Below are positions 33,801-56,168 of a DNA stretch of 64,000 bases, piece by piece; position 1 is the stretch's first letter, and each line of letters opens with the position of its first letter. The stretch is taken from NCBI GenBank assembly GCA_963383645.1, contig OY726557.1, positions 156,923,201 to 156,987,200 of the forward strand. Direction: 5' to 3'. This stretch comes from Muscardinus avellanarius. Lineage: Eukaryota > Chordata > Mammalia > Rodentia > Gliridae. The translations under genes were made by a program, and so were the position numbers. The notes under the pieces were generated by a model. It had not been told where the DNA came from. It made no database searches and saw only the letters and a program-made list of their open reading frames with translations.

Positions 33801-35239
33801 AAATAGCAAATTCTAAAAACAAATATATTTCAAAATAGCCAGAACAAAAGACATGTGGGTAAAGAAGAGCAAGAGAGGCTAGGGATAGACTTATTAAGAT
33901 CTAGGTTATGGGATATCTAAGGCTATTATATTTGAGCTATATAGAGGTGCTAAAACTTTGTTTAATGGATAATGACAAATGGCAGGGATGTTAACTGGGG
34001 ATGAGAAGAAAATAATGGCCAGAGATATTAGCCAGTAATGTTTTATGATATATTAGGCAACAGAAGAATACAAACTATAGCAAAAAGAACAAAAAGAGAA
34101 ACAATAAATTTTTTAGCTACTGCAGAAGCAAAACCAGTCTTGATTGGCTTGATTGCTAGGCTGCTGAGATTCTTGCCAAGTTGCTTAAACTTGTGATCCT
34201 CCTGTTCTACCCTCTCAAGTTTTGGGATTAAGGGGCACGTCACCATGTTAAGCTCAACAATCAATTTAAAGAACATAAGAAAAGCATTATATTGTGAGGG
34301 GACTTACAACACACAGTAAACAGGGAAAAAAAACAACACATTTTACCAATTTCATAACAATATAGAATAGAACGAAGAATTTTAAGGCACTGAGTAAACA
34401 CAAAATCTATTTTTTGAGGGTTTATTACCTCTGCTGTTGCTTTCTGGATAGGCAAATGTAGGCTTATTTGGGGAGCGTCGTAGATCACTATTAAGGAAAG
34501 GCTTATCAGGTGGATATGATATATACTGAGATGAAGAATGGCGAGTCATATTTCCATTAGACCTTGATGGCTCAGCCAAGATGTTCTGAAAAAATAGGGA
34601 AATTACTTTTGTTAATTTTTATTAAATTTTTAATTAAAAATTTAAACCATAAATAGTCATGACTGAGAAATGGACTGTCCATATTTCCTTTGATAAGACA
34701 CAAGGAAAAAAAGCCACTATATACAATAATTCAACCACTATTTTGAAGAATAAAACTTTAAAAGTATTTCATATTTGTCTAAATTTAGTCATATACCAAG
34801 CAGTAGACACAATCTAATATAAATGCAGAAATATTTAAATATAGGACTCACAATGAATACTGTATCTTAAAAAAAGCACTATAAAATACACATTTAGAAA
34901 AGTAAATCTTTTATAGAATGAGAAACTGCTACAATGACTGAATGACTCTATCCTCAATTAACAAAATACTTTCTGAATAATTAGAATGTCCAAAACTCCA
35001 AAAAGTCGCAAAATTGTTCATAACATCTAACAAAACCCCAAAGCTCATCAAGATACTACACTTCCAAGATACTCAGTACTTGGAAGGTTAAGAAAGATGA
35101 ATTGCAGGTTCAAGAACAGTTTCAGCAACTTAGTGAGGTCCACAGCACCCTAGCAAGAGCTTGTTTCCAAATTAAAAAAATAATAAAATAGGGCTGGGGG
35201 TACAGCTCAGAAGTAGAATGATTCTGAGTTTAATCCCTC

Positions 35240-35285
<46 letters not shown>

Positions 35286-38200
35286 GTATATACCCAGAAG
35301 TATAACATGGGGCTCTGCCATTTACTAGCTCTCTGACCTAACTTCATGCCTTACTTGCTTTTTAAGAATGGAAATACTCCAGCTAATAAAGGCTTTAATT
35401 GGCACATTAACAACAAAAAAAGGATGGAAGTACTAATGCTAACACCACAAGGTTATTGAGGATTAAATGACAACATATGAAAAGTCCTTAAACTAGTGTC
35501 AGATAGTCAAATTTAAGCACTGTATGCCATTATTTTAAAAAAAAATGTGGTAGTGGGCCGGGCATGGTGGTGCATGCTTGTAATCCCAGAGGATTGCTGT
35601 TCATGGACAGCCTAAAGCTACTTAGTGAAGCCCTCCACTACTAAGTGAGACCTTGTTTCAAAATGAAGAATAAAAAAAAAAAAGGGAAGGGAGTGTAGCT
35701 CAGAGGTAGAATGCCCCTGGTTCCATTCCCAGACCGGCGTGAACAAAACAAAAAACAAAAAACAAAACAAAGAGTGGTAGTGGGAAACTGGCTGTGGTGA
35801 TGCATGCCTATAATCCCAGTACATGGGAGGCTGAGACACAAGGATGGCAAGTTCACACCTCAAAAACTCCATGAGGAACGGTTTCAAAATAAAAAAAAAA
35901 ATAAGGCTGGGGGTGTAACTCAGAGGTAGAACATCCTGGTTCAATACCCATCCCTCTCTACACACATAAGGATAGTAGTAGGGGGAGGAGGAACATAAAG
36001 ATTGAAAAGAGGATCAGGAAGGTATTCATTTTATTATTCTCAAAAATAACTCTCAATCATATTTAATGTTTTGAAATCTATGACATACTCATAAAAATAC
36101 TGAAGGGAAATTAATGTGAAGCCACCATGCAGCTTGGTTCAAGGGCCTGGCTAAAAAGCTAGACAGACAAATGAGATTATTGATTTAAATCCAAAGTAAT
36201 ATAATGATGTTGAATATGGTTACTAGGAAAAGATTAATGAACTGACAAGACATTCTTCTGTGACACTAAACTGGCCTACTTCAATTTAGCATTACTTGTT
36301 ATGCCTAATCTGTTGCCTTCCTTTCCTCTCTACTATTAAGTTGATACATGGCAAACAATGTTACCTGTTATTGTTAGTCTTCTAGGTGTTGTTACAGTGA
36401 AAGAAAAAAAAAAATTTACTGCCTTTCATGTTGTTCATATGGAGACTTACTTACATGGTAGTTGTTTCCAAAAGACTGTGTGTTACTTGTGTACCTATTT
36501 GCTAAAACTCCTTGTCAGGTAAAAAACATCTCCATTTACCTTAACTAGTTGTATGTTGGGCTTATCAATGTGGAATATATTAATTGTTAATGTTCACAAT
36601 CTTTAATCTGAACTTTATATGAGTTCATGTGGTAGTCTTATTTACGACCAACTGTTTGCCAACCTAAAGAACTTTTTTTGTTTTGTTAGAAATGGCAGAC
36701 TTTATAGTGGAGTGTTTGCTAAGCAGGGCCACTTCTTATGCACATTAAATTTAGTCTTTTTTTTTTTTTTTGGTTGAAAACTGTAGCTTCCAAGGTATTC
36801 CAAATCAGTCGATTTAGTTAAGAAAAAATTGTGATACTGCTCAGCAAGGTAATCCTGGCAAATAGTGCAACTCAATTCAACATAAAGTATTCCTTGTTTG
36901 ATCCAAGGGCTAAGTTTTGAGAGCAACTGAATTCCCAAGTTCAATTATTCACATCTCCTATGTAATTCACCCATCTTCTGACAGGTTTCTAATAGTTCCT
37001 ATTTTACCTTTCACACATCAAATTCCTGAATGAACTCCAACTGCTCCATTCATACTTCATAATCTCCCCAGACCTCTCTGGAATCCCATTACCTCCATTT
37101 TGCTGGTACCTTGCAATGTTTCTGGTCTTATTGTCATAAATTCTAACAGTAGCTAAAAGAAAATGAAACTGGGGAATATTGTGACTTTCCCAGAGGACTT
37201 TCTATTCCCTAAATTCTCTCACTTAGCACCTAAAAAATTACTAATATTCTTCTGACTTCTTCCCTCACTATTCTTTTTTTCATGTTTTCACCTATGTTTC
37301 CAGTTCATCACACCTAACTTTACTTCCTATTACCTCTGCTCATTCCAGATTACTTAATTTCCTGAAAGCACCTATTGTCTTAGCACATAACCTTTAAATT
37401 CTTTTAATGCTTTTTCTTGTATTTTTGTGACAAGCAATTAGAATTCCTTCAACCTGCTGCCAGCTCCATCTATCTTTCCTTGTAGGAAACTTTCTATAAC
37501 CTACCCCAATTCTGCTAATCACTCTCCCCTATTCTAAAAATGGCAACAGTTATCAAACTGCACTAGTAGTAACTATGTGTAATCTTTCTTCAGTTCTATA
37601 TCCTTCAGAACAGAAGCAGGGTTTGTACCCTATTCAATCGTGTAATTTTAGAGGCTAACAGTTTGCAAGGCACTGAGCATTTCTTTTTGTGTGTGTGGCA
37701 GTGGGGATGGAACACAGGGGCATTCAACCTTCGAGCTACACCCCAGCCTTATTTTATTTTTACTTGGAAAAGGGGTCTGGTTACATTGGTGAGAGTCTCA
37801 GTACTTGTTGAGGATCCTGCAATCCTTCAGTCTCACTTTCTCAAGTACTGGGAGTACACGTGTGATTTAAAAAATAAATGTGAAAAAGAAATGTGTGCCA
37901 CCACGCACGACTGGCAATTAGCATTTCTAAGAGGGCTTCAACTTCAGCTCTATCAAATGTACTTTTTGTATTTCTCAGTGCAGCATTTTCCCAAACTCTG
38001 AAGTTCAACACTCCAATTTGACAATTACGAGTGACTAAACTTGACTCGTGACGGAGAAAACATTTAATGTCATTGCCTCTGTAGTCTCTCTGAAACATTT
38101 CCAGGTTACACTACGAGTAATATGGAAAGCGCGGGCTTTGGCCACAAGATCATGAAACAAGATTGAGATGGGAGGCGGAGGCACTGCAGGCAAAGTAAAC

Positions 38201-38647
38201 AGAATAAACGACTAAAAAGCACTCTCGAGTGGCTGCCAATGAGACTGGCGCTACCACCTGATCTCTCGAGTTTCTGAAGGGCCGTTACACTCTTGTTCCC
38301 AAGGAAACTTTTCCGTAAGCCAGGAAGTGCTATAGCCCAGCGCTGGCAATCAATTCTGCAGCCTGGACTGCTAGACCAAAAAGTGAAAGGCGAAAAGGAA
38401 TGGACACTGCCAGCCTGTTTCCCTGGAAGCCAGAGGATGCAGCCTCGAGAGAGGAAGAGTGGAAACCTGGGGCCATCTAGGTAACCCGCTCCATCCTCCA
38501 ATATGGGGCTCGAAACCGGACCAAGCACCTCCTGAAACGAGAAACAAAAAGAGACGCCAGGACGGCGACCTGGAGCGCTTTCGAACGCCAACGGTCTCTT
38601 ACCGAGAACTGAGAATCCGAAGGTGCAGAGACCGACGCCGTCGCCAT
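12468..38647 (-). CDS. CEP57: Centrosomal protein of 57 kDa, complete gene (11 coding exons)
   Basis: CEP57 (translokin) is a pericentriolar scaffold that helps anchor microtubules, keeps spindle poles intact and binds FGF2; biallelic loss causes mosaic variegated aneuploidy. Coding exons on the minus strand are 38603-38647, 34429-34585, 22847-23026, 22405-22526, 19362-19478, 18706-18783, 18376-18483, 17822-17899, 15964-16202, 15070-15214 and 12468-12701. They total 1503 nt: 500 residues, the usual length for the family. Residues about 70-235 form the N-terminal coiled coil (centrosome targeting and self-association). Residues about 255-263 are a Lys-rich linker. Residues about 340-490 form the C-terminal microtubule-binding region with a second coiled coil, ending NSNLCWDY. 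The start is chosen at an ATG with A at -3 and G at +4, matching the family N-terminus. It is divergent with FAM76B and convergent with MTMR2. No frameshift or stop was seen. Confidence 0.97.
12823..12876. repeat. (ATT)n microsatellite
   Basis: About 18 ATT units with small interruptions, adjoining the tail side of the antisense SINE that follows. In CEP57 intron 10. Confidence 0.9.
12877..13078 (-). mobile_element. B1-ID dimeric SINE
   Basis: Reads ggtgctagagtggaacccag to gcgccaccacgcctggct. The (ATT)n tract is its degenerate tail. Confidence 0.88.
13709..13906 (+). mobile_element. B1-ID dimeric SINE (first of an inverted pair)
   Basis: Flanked by gtcttttgg (13700-13708 and 13907-13915). 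Confidence 0.88.
13932..14145 (-). mobile_element. B1-ID dimeric SINE (second of an inverted pair)
   Basis: Flanked by a 16-bp exact duplication caaaagtacattttta (13916-13931 and 14146-14161). Confidence 0.9.
15070..15214 (-). CDS. CEP57: CEP57 exon 10 (residues 375-423)
   Basis: 145 nt with acceptor tatatag and donor CAG|gtaact. It encodes [18 protein letters not shown] to KVRKYQAQ, the C-terminal coiled coil. Confidence 0.95.
15744..15923 (+). mobile_element. B1-ID dimeric SINE (young)
   Basis: Flanked by exact aaagtaaatgtaattt (15728-15743 and 15924-15939). It ends in a C run before the A tail and lies about 25 bp from the CEP57 exon 9 donor. Confidence 0.9.
15964..16202 (-). CDS. CEP57: CEP57 exon 9 (residues 296-375)
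   Basis: 239 nt with acceptor ctctttag; the donor TT|gtgagt splits the Phe codon. It encodes [18 protein letters not shown] to [11 protein letters not shown], the start of the microtubule-binding half. Confidence 0.95.
16690..16802 (+). mobile_element. MER5-like hAT relic
   Basis: Order of landmarks aatgtggattcttaggcaac, ggcctgggaatttgtatttt and aagtcctccag matches MER5A-type sequence. In CEP57 intron 8. Confidence 0.5.
16992..17031. repeat. (TA)n/(CA)n compound microsatellite
   Basis: Alternating TA and CA dinucleotides in CEP57 intron 8. Confidence 0.9.
17822..17899 (-). CDS. CEP57: CEP57 exon 8 (residues 270-295)
   Basis: 78 nt, phase 0, with acceptor cattcag and donor AAG|gtgagt. It encodes [20 protein letters not shown] and PFVAGK. 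Confidence 0.95.
18376..18483 (-). CDS. CEP57: CEP57 exon 7 (residues 234-269)
   Basis: 108 nt, phase 0, with acceptor tccctag and donor AAG|gtatga. It encodes [15 protein letters not shown], then a basic stretch [13 protein letters not shown]. Confidence 0.94.
18706..18783 (-). CDS. CEP57: CEP57 exon 6 (residues 208-233, coiled coil)
   Basis: 78 nt, phase 0, with acceptor ttactag and donor GAG|gtaggt. It encodes [20 protein letters not shown] and AKAAE after the Gln. It is too short to stand out as an open frame; found by family match. Confidence 0.95.
18838..19000 (+). mobile_element. Rearranged B1/ID SINE remnants
   Basis: An ID-like piece (gtgagaccctatatcaaaat, gggtgtagctctag) precedes a B1-like piece (gcatggcggtgcacacttgt), the reverse of the usual half order, so two truncated copies are likely. 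Confidence 0.6.
19362..19478 (-). CDS. CEP57: CEP57 exon 5 (residues 169-207, coiled coil)
   Basis: 117 nt, phase 0, with acceptor tttttcag and donor GAA|gtcagt. It encodes [13 protein letters not shown] to TTMQALAE. Confidence 0.95.
20769..20953 (-). mobile_element. B1-ID dimeric SINE
   Basis: Reads gtggtattctacctctgagc to ccaccacacccggt. In CEP57 intron 4. Confidence 0.85.
21467..21671 (+). mobile_element. B1-ID dimeric SINE (first of a tandem pair)
   Basis: Reads gccaggtatggtggcacacg to gggttccatccacagcag, followed by (CAAA)n at 21672-21704. Confidence 0.85.
21672..21704 (+). repeat. (CAAA)n microsatellite
   Basis: Eight CAAA units forming the tail of a SINE. Confidence 0.9.
21711..21896 (+). 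mobile_element. B1-ID dimeric SINE (second of a tandem pair)
   Basis: Same orientation as the preceding copy, reading ccagtgtggtagcacaaact to cctcagtac, with an A-rich tail continuing to about 21960. Confidence 0.8.
22405..22526 (-). CDS. CEP57: CEP57 exon 4 (residues 128-168, coiled coil)
   Basis: 122 nt with acceptor attttag and donor CAG|gtatgg. It encodes [16 protein letters not shown] to RTSVLEKQ. Confidence 0.95.
22847..23026 (-). CDS. CEP57: CEP57 exon 3 (residues 68-128, coiled coil)
   Basis: 180 nt with acceptor tttgacag and donor CAAG|gttggt. It encodes [20 protein letters not shown] and the following heptads to ESKHNQ, the start of the N-terminal coiled coil. The donor gttggt is weak compared with the others. 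Confidence 0.95.
23203..23395 (+). mobile_element. B1-ID dimeric SINE (diverged)
   Basis: Reads gccagaaattgtggtgcata to aatcaatccctagta. Confidence 0.75.
24213..24893 (+). mobile_element. Old L1 ORF2 3'-region fragment (L1M-like), sense
   Basis: A diverged but recognisable L1 ORF2 C-terminal sequence. Landmarks are aaaaagaacaaagctagaag, ttttgacaaggt, aaaatgggaccctta, caactcaaaatagataaaa-type sequence, agaagaaaatctgg and ggtatattaatattcc. Many stops break the frame. It lies inside the minus-strand L1 unit. Confidence 0.7.
25002..25847 (-). CDS. L1 ORF1 protein (RNA-binding chaperone), 281 residues
   Basis: L1 ORF1p trimerises and coats L1 RNA. The open frame is uninterrupted. Residues about 20-115 are a Glu/Lys-rich heptad coiled coil. 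Residues about 117-195 match the RRM-like domain ([14 protein letters not shown] at 117-130, [11 protein letters not shown] at 173-183). Residues about 200-281 match the C-terminal domain (YPAKLSI at 244-250, [10 protein letters not shown] at 259-268, [10 protein letters not shown] at the end). Human ORF1p is 338 residues; the shorter length here comes mainly from the N-terminus and from an end just after KILRE, which may be lineage-specific or a premature stop. An intact frame suggests a fairly young copy. Confidence 0.85.
   Translation of the reverse strand: MGKRNNKRAMNAHNPTTSEPDKTEIQRFLEDHIRKITVEIIEVFRKEFRESQKEIKDAINEVKASIQSTNNRLDHMENRISLLEDDQSKNEHIVSNLEKNIRQQESDIEEIWAHFKRANLKIIGIEEGKEGETKGINNLFKEVIAENFPNIKQEVNTQVQETYRTPFRQDWRRGSPRHIIVKMTTLEAKQRILKATKTKGQVTFRGKPIRITSDFPNQVMRARRAWSNIFQTLKENNFQPKISYPAKLSIKLDGEIRSFHDKQKLKEFMSSKPALEKILRE
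25848..26807 (-). promoter_or_regulatory. L1 5' UTR/promoter with tandem monomer-like repeats
   Basis: A GC/CpG-rich block upstream of ORF1. Two related segments, about 26170-26285 and about 26447-26552, share the order gtgaa-t/c-tc, cgctgc, ccctcggcc or cctcggccg, ggcgtat, agctccg and ctgagtccc, at a spacing of about 270 bp. The extreme 5' end carries the YY1-type GAAGATGGCGACC on the sense strand, the position at which human L1 has its YY1 site. Confidence 0.6.
27997..28195 (+). mobile_element. B1-ID dimeric SINE
   Basis: Reads gccaggcatggtggcacatg to ggttcaatcccctgtagc. In CEP57 intron 2. Confidence 0.85.
28224..28350 (+). mobile_element. 7SL-derived monomer (FLAM/PB1-like)
   Basis: Reads caggcctgtaattcaagctt, tttgagcccagaagctggag and acaacacagcaagacccc, an Alu/FLAM-style body rather than the squirrel B1-ID form, so it is an older layer. 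Confidence 0.65.
29022..29220 (-). mobile_element. B1-ID dimeric SINE
   Basis: A T-rich tail, then ggtggtactggggttcctgg to gcgccaccacgcccagcc. Confidence 0.9.
29262..29375 (-). mobile_element. L1 3' UTR fragment, antisense
   Basis: Shares cacatcataatgtagctcat and agtgata with the L1 3' end at 62790, then diverges. It lies next to a SINE. Confidence 0.5.
29665..29842 (-). mobile_element. B1-ID dimeric SINE
   Basis: Reads tttggtggttctacccaggg to gtgcagcaccatgctggc. Confidence 0.85.
30282..30475 (+). mobile_element. B1-ID dimeric SINE (young)
   Basis: Flanked by exact aaaattagaattgtga (30266-30281 and 30476-30491). Confidence 0.9.
31645..31735 (+). mobile_element. ID-type monomeric SINE
   Basis: Reads ggggtgggaatgtagctgtt, agaccacttgcctataat and acaattcctagcatggc. 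It keeps the longer tRNA-like form with ID-style box A and B regions and no B1 half. Confidence 0.65.
32257..32326 (+). mobile_element. B1-like SINE fragment
   Basis: Only the middle of the B1 half remains: acaggaggacgataggttca to gagaccctgtttcaaaataa. Confidence 0.6.
32632..32966 (+). mobile_element. Tigger-type nonautonomous DNA transposon relic
   Basis: The ends resemble an inverted pair related to tacagt...ggccctc: it opens tacagtaggcattcagtat and closes gatatagagggccaactata. The interior ccacagataccaaaatca and gtaaatagctattacactgt match the common mammalian element of this type. Confidence 0.6.
33256..33800 (+). mobile_element. Old MaLR/MLT-type LTR-like repeat
   Basis: Landmarks gtggtaggcagaatgaaaac, ctctggaaccactgatgaat, tctccagatgtggttag and gttgctaagtttgtgatatt follow a common ancient mammalian interspersed repeat; my subfamily assignment is from memory and uncertain. 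Confidence 0.5.
34128..34258 (-). mobile_element. B1-half SINE fragment
   Basis: Reads tgatcctcctgttctaccct, ttttgggattaagg and gtcaccatgttaagctc. Confidence 0.65.
34429..34585 (-). CDS. CEP57: CEP57 exon 2 (residues 16-67 and first base of 68)
   Basis: The acceptor is ttttttcag; the exon starts [11 protein letters not shown] and ends YPESNSR with one base of the next codon (donor AGAG|gtaata). It is a polar, low-complexity N-terminal region. Confidence 0.95.
35053..35283 (+). mobile_element. B1-ID SINE with (AC)n tail
   Basis: Diverged B1-ID body (gggctgggggtacagctcag near the end) followed by an (AC)n microsatellite at 35242-35283. Confidence 0.8.
35556..35762 (+). mobile_element. B1-ID SINE with internal deletion
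   Basis: Reads gggccgggcatggtggtgca; after taatccca the usual cttgggaggc block is missing and the sequence resumes at gaggattgc. Confidence 0.8.
35787..35965 (+). mobile_element. B1-ID dimeric SINE
   Basis: Reads ggctgtggtgatgcatgcct to ggttcaatacccatccc, in tandem with the preceding copy. Confidence 0.8.
37681..37915 (-). mobile_element. B1-ID SINE with internal insertion
   Basis: Reads gcagtggggatggaacacag to ccaccacgcacgactggc, with about 35 extra AT-rich bases (aaaataaatgtgaaaaag region) inside the B1 half. Confidence 0.75.
38603..38647 (-). CDS. CEP57: CEP57 exon 1 coding part (residues 1-15)
   Basis: It begins [15 protein letters not shown], and the donor TCG|gtaaga ends in phase 0. 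The initiation context AAAGATGGCGAC has A at -3 and G at +4 and resembles a YY1/TISU element. The frame is open upstream, but no further in-frame ATG was found. Confidence 0.93.
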
Positions 38648-38936
38648 CTTTCTGCCAGCCCAGAGCGGGCTCTCGCAGCTTGGGTCCAGCCGGGTTCTGG
38701 AGCTATCCTGCGAGACCCGAGAGCCGCCCACCAGGGGCGACCCTAAGCCGAGCCCCTGATGGAAGGGGCGGGGATGTCGGGGCTGGGTCTGGAGACCCCA
38801 GCCACACTCCCCCGCGGGGACGCCCACGCTCCGAGAGCACGCGGAAGGGGCAACACGTACTAACAGACGTCGTTTGTGGCCAATCAAAACAGAGGACGCC
38901 TTCCCGTGGTCGGCGAGAACCCGCCTCTTCCCTCCG

Positions 38937-38944
38937 TGACGTCA
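38937..38944. promoter_or_regulatory. Palindromic CRE (TGACGTCA)
   Basis: A perfect 8-bp CREB/ATF site in the island, about 290 bp upstream of the CEP57 ATG and 890 bp upstream of the FAM76B ATG. It therefore probably acts mainly on CEP57. Confidence 0.7.
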
Positions 38945-39213
38945 CAAGGTAGCGCGCCGCGGCGCGGGCCCGGGCCGCTTTCGCTGCGGGCTGCTGGGAG
39001 ACACTGAGGGGATCCTGCAAAGGGGTAGGCCCTCCTCAGGCGGAAGCGTGGTCAGGGCGTGTGTTGTCGCCCTTGGCAACAGCATCGAATGATTAAGGCA
39101 GAATAAATCGAACGGGAAGTTAAAACGCCCCATCAGTTTTTTTGGATTAGATGCCAGAGAGAGCGTGAGTTTGACTCGGGGACCCCTCTCCAAGTGAAGT
39201 AGTGACCTTTTGG

Positions 39214-39510
39214 CCAATAGCAAATAACATTAGGAGGAGCTTCGTCATTTGGTCCAATGGAAGTCAAGGGGAAAAAAGACTAGAAGCCGAGAGTAAACCT
39301 TCGAGAACATTTGCCCAATTGGATTGGGGCGCCCTGCTAGAACCGGCCGTCACCCGGGCCTCTGGGCGGAGCAGGTTTGAAGCGGATTTCGCGCGCTAAC
39401 AGCGTAGGCCTGACATTGGCCAGCGCCTCCCTCTCTTTGTGGGTCTCTGCGTAATCGGGGCTAAGGGTGGCAGGGAGTGGCCTAATGACGCGGCGTCCTC
39501 CACAACCAAT
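39214..39510. promoter_or_regulatory. Cluster of CCAAT/ATTGG boxes (NF-Y-like)
   Basis: Boxes at 39214-39218, 39254-39258, 39315-39319 (overlapping an inverted box at 39318-39322), 39323-39327, 39415-39419 and 39506-39510, with one more at 38880-38884. The last of the cluster reads ACCAATCAG, a strong NF-Y form. They lie between the two genes on the FAM76B-proximal side. Confidence 0.65.
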
Positions 39511-39613
39511 CAGGGGTGCAGAAGGGAGGCCGAGGAGGAAGCGGACCCGGGGCCTAGCAGCCAGCCGCATCGAACTGCGCGCTCGGTCTCCCTCCGCCGC
39601 CGTCGGGCCTTAG

Positions 39614-55997
<16,384 letters not shown>

Positions 55998-56162
55998 AAA
56001 ATTGTTTATTTAGTTTTTCTGCTTACAGTGTAAATGGGGGGGCTGTGAAACTCTTAAATTCTGTGTATTGGAAAAATATTTTTGCACACCAAATGAACTG
56101 GCGTGTTTCCTATTCACTTTTGTAACTGATACATGGCATTTTTTTAAGTTGTAAAACATTCA

Positions 56163-56168
56163 AATAAA
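56163..56168 (+). terminator. FAM76B: FAM76B proximal poly(A) signal AATAAA
   Basis: Canonical hexamer 166 bp after the stop codon, within ttcaaataaaactt. It would give a short 3' UTR lacking the Pumilio-like elements. Confidence 0.6.

Larger units (their letters stand above)
23027..34428 (-). other. CEP57: CEP57 intron 2 (11.4 kb, repeat host)
   Basis: The largest intron of the gene. It contains the ORF1-bearing L1 unit (23880-26807), an L1 3' UTR fragment (about 29262), seven SINE copies or fragments, a Tigger-like DNA transposon relic (32632-32966) and an old LTR-like repeat (about 33256-33800). No extra coding exon was recognised. Confidence 0.7.
34586..38602 (-). other. CEP57: CEP57 intron 1 (4.0 kb)
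   Basis: It contains three sense-oriented and one antisense B1-ID SINE and an (AC)n tract (35242-35283). The stretch 36000-37650 shows no repeat or gene that I recognise. Confidence 0.7.

Noticed and set aside
35242..35283. CRISPR-like regular repeat
   Set aside because: It is a simple (AC)n microsatellite. No repeat-spacer array exists in the window, as expected for a mammal.
38477..38887. A 136-codon minus-strand frame over the CpG island
   Set aside because: It begins at TTG, contains CEP57 exon 1 in frame and continues past its donor into the intron. Only 38603-38647 is coding.
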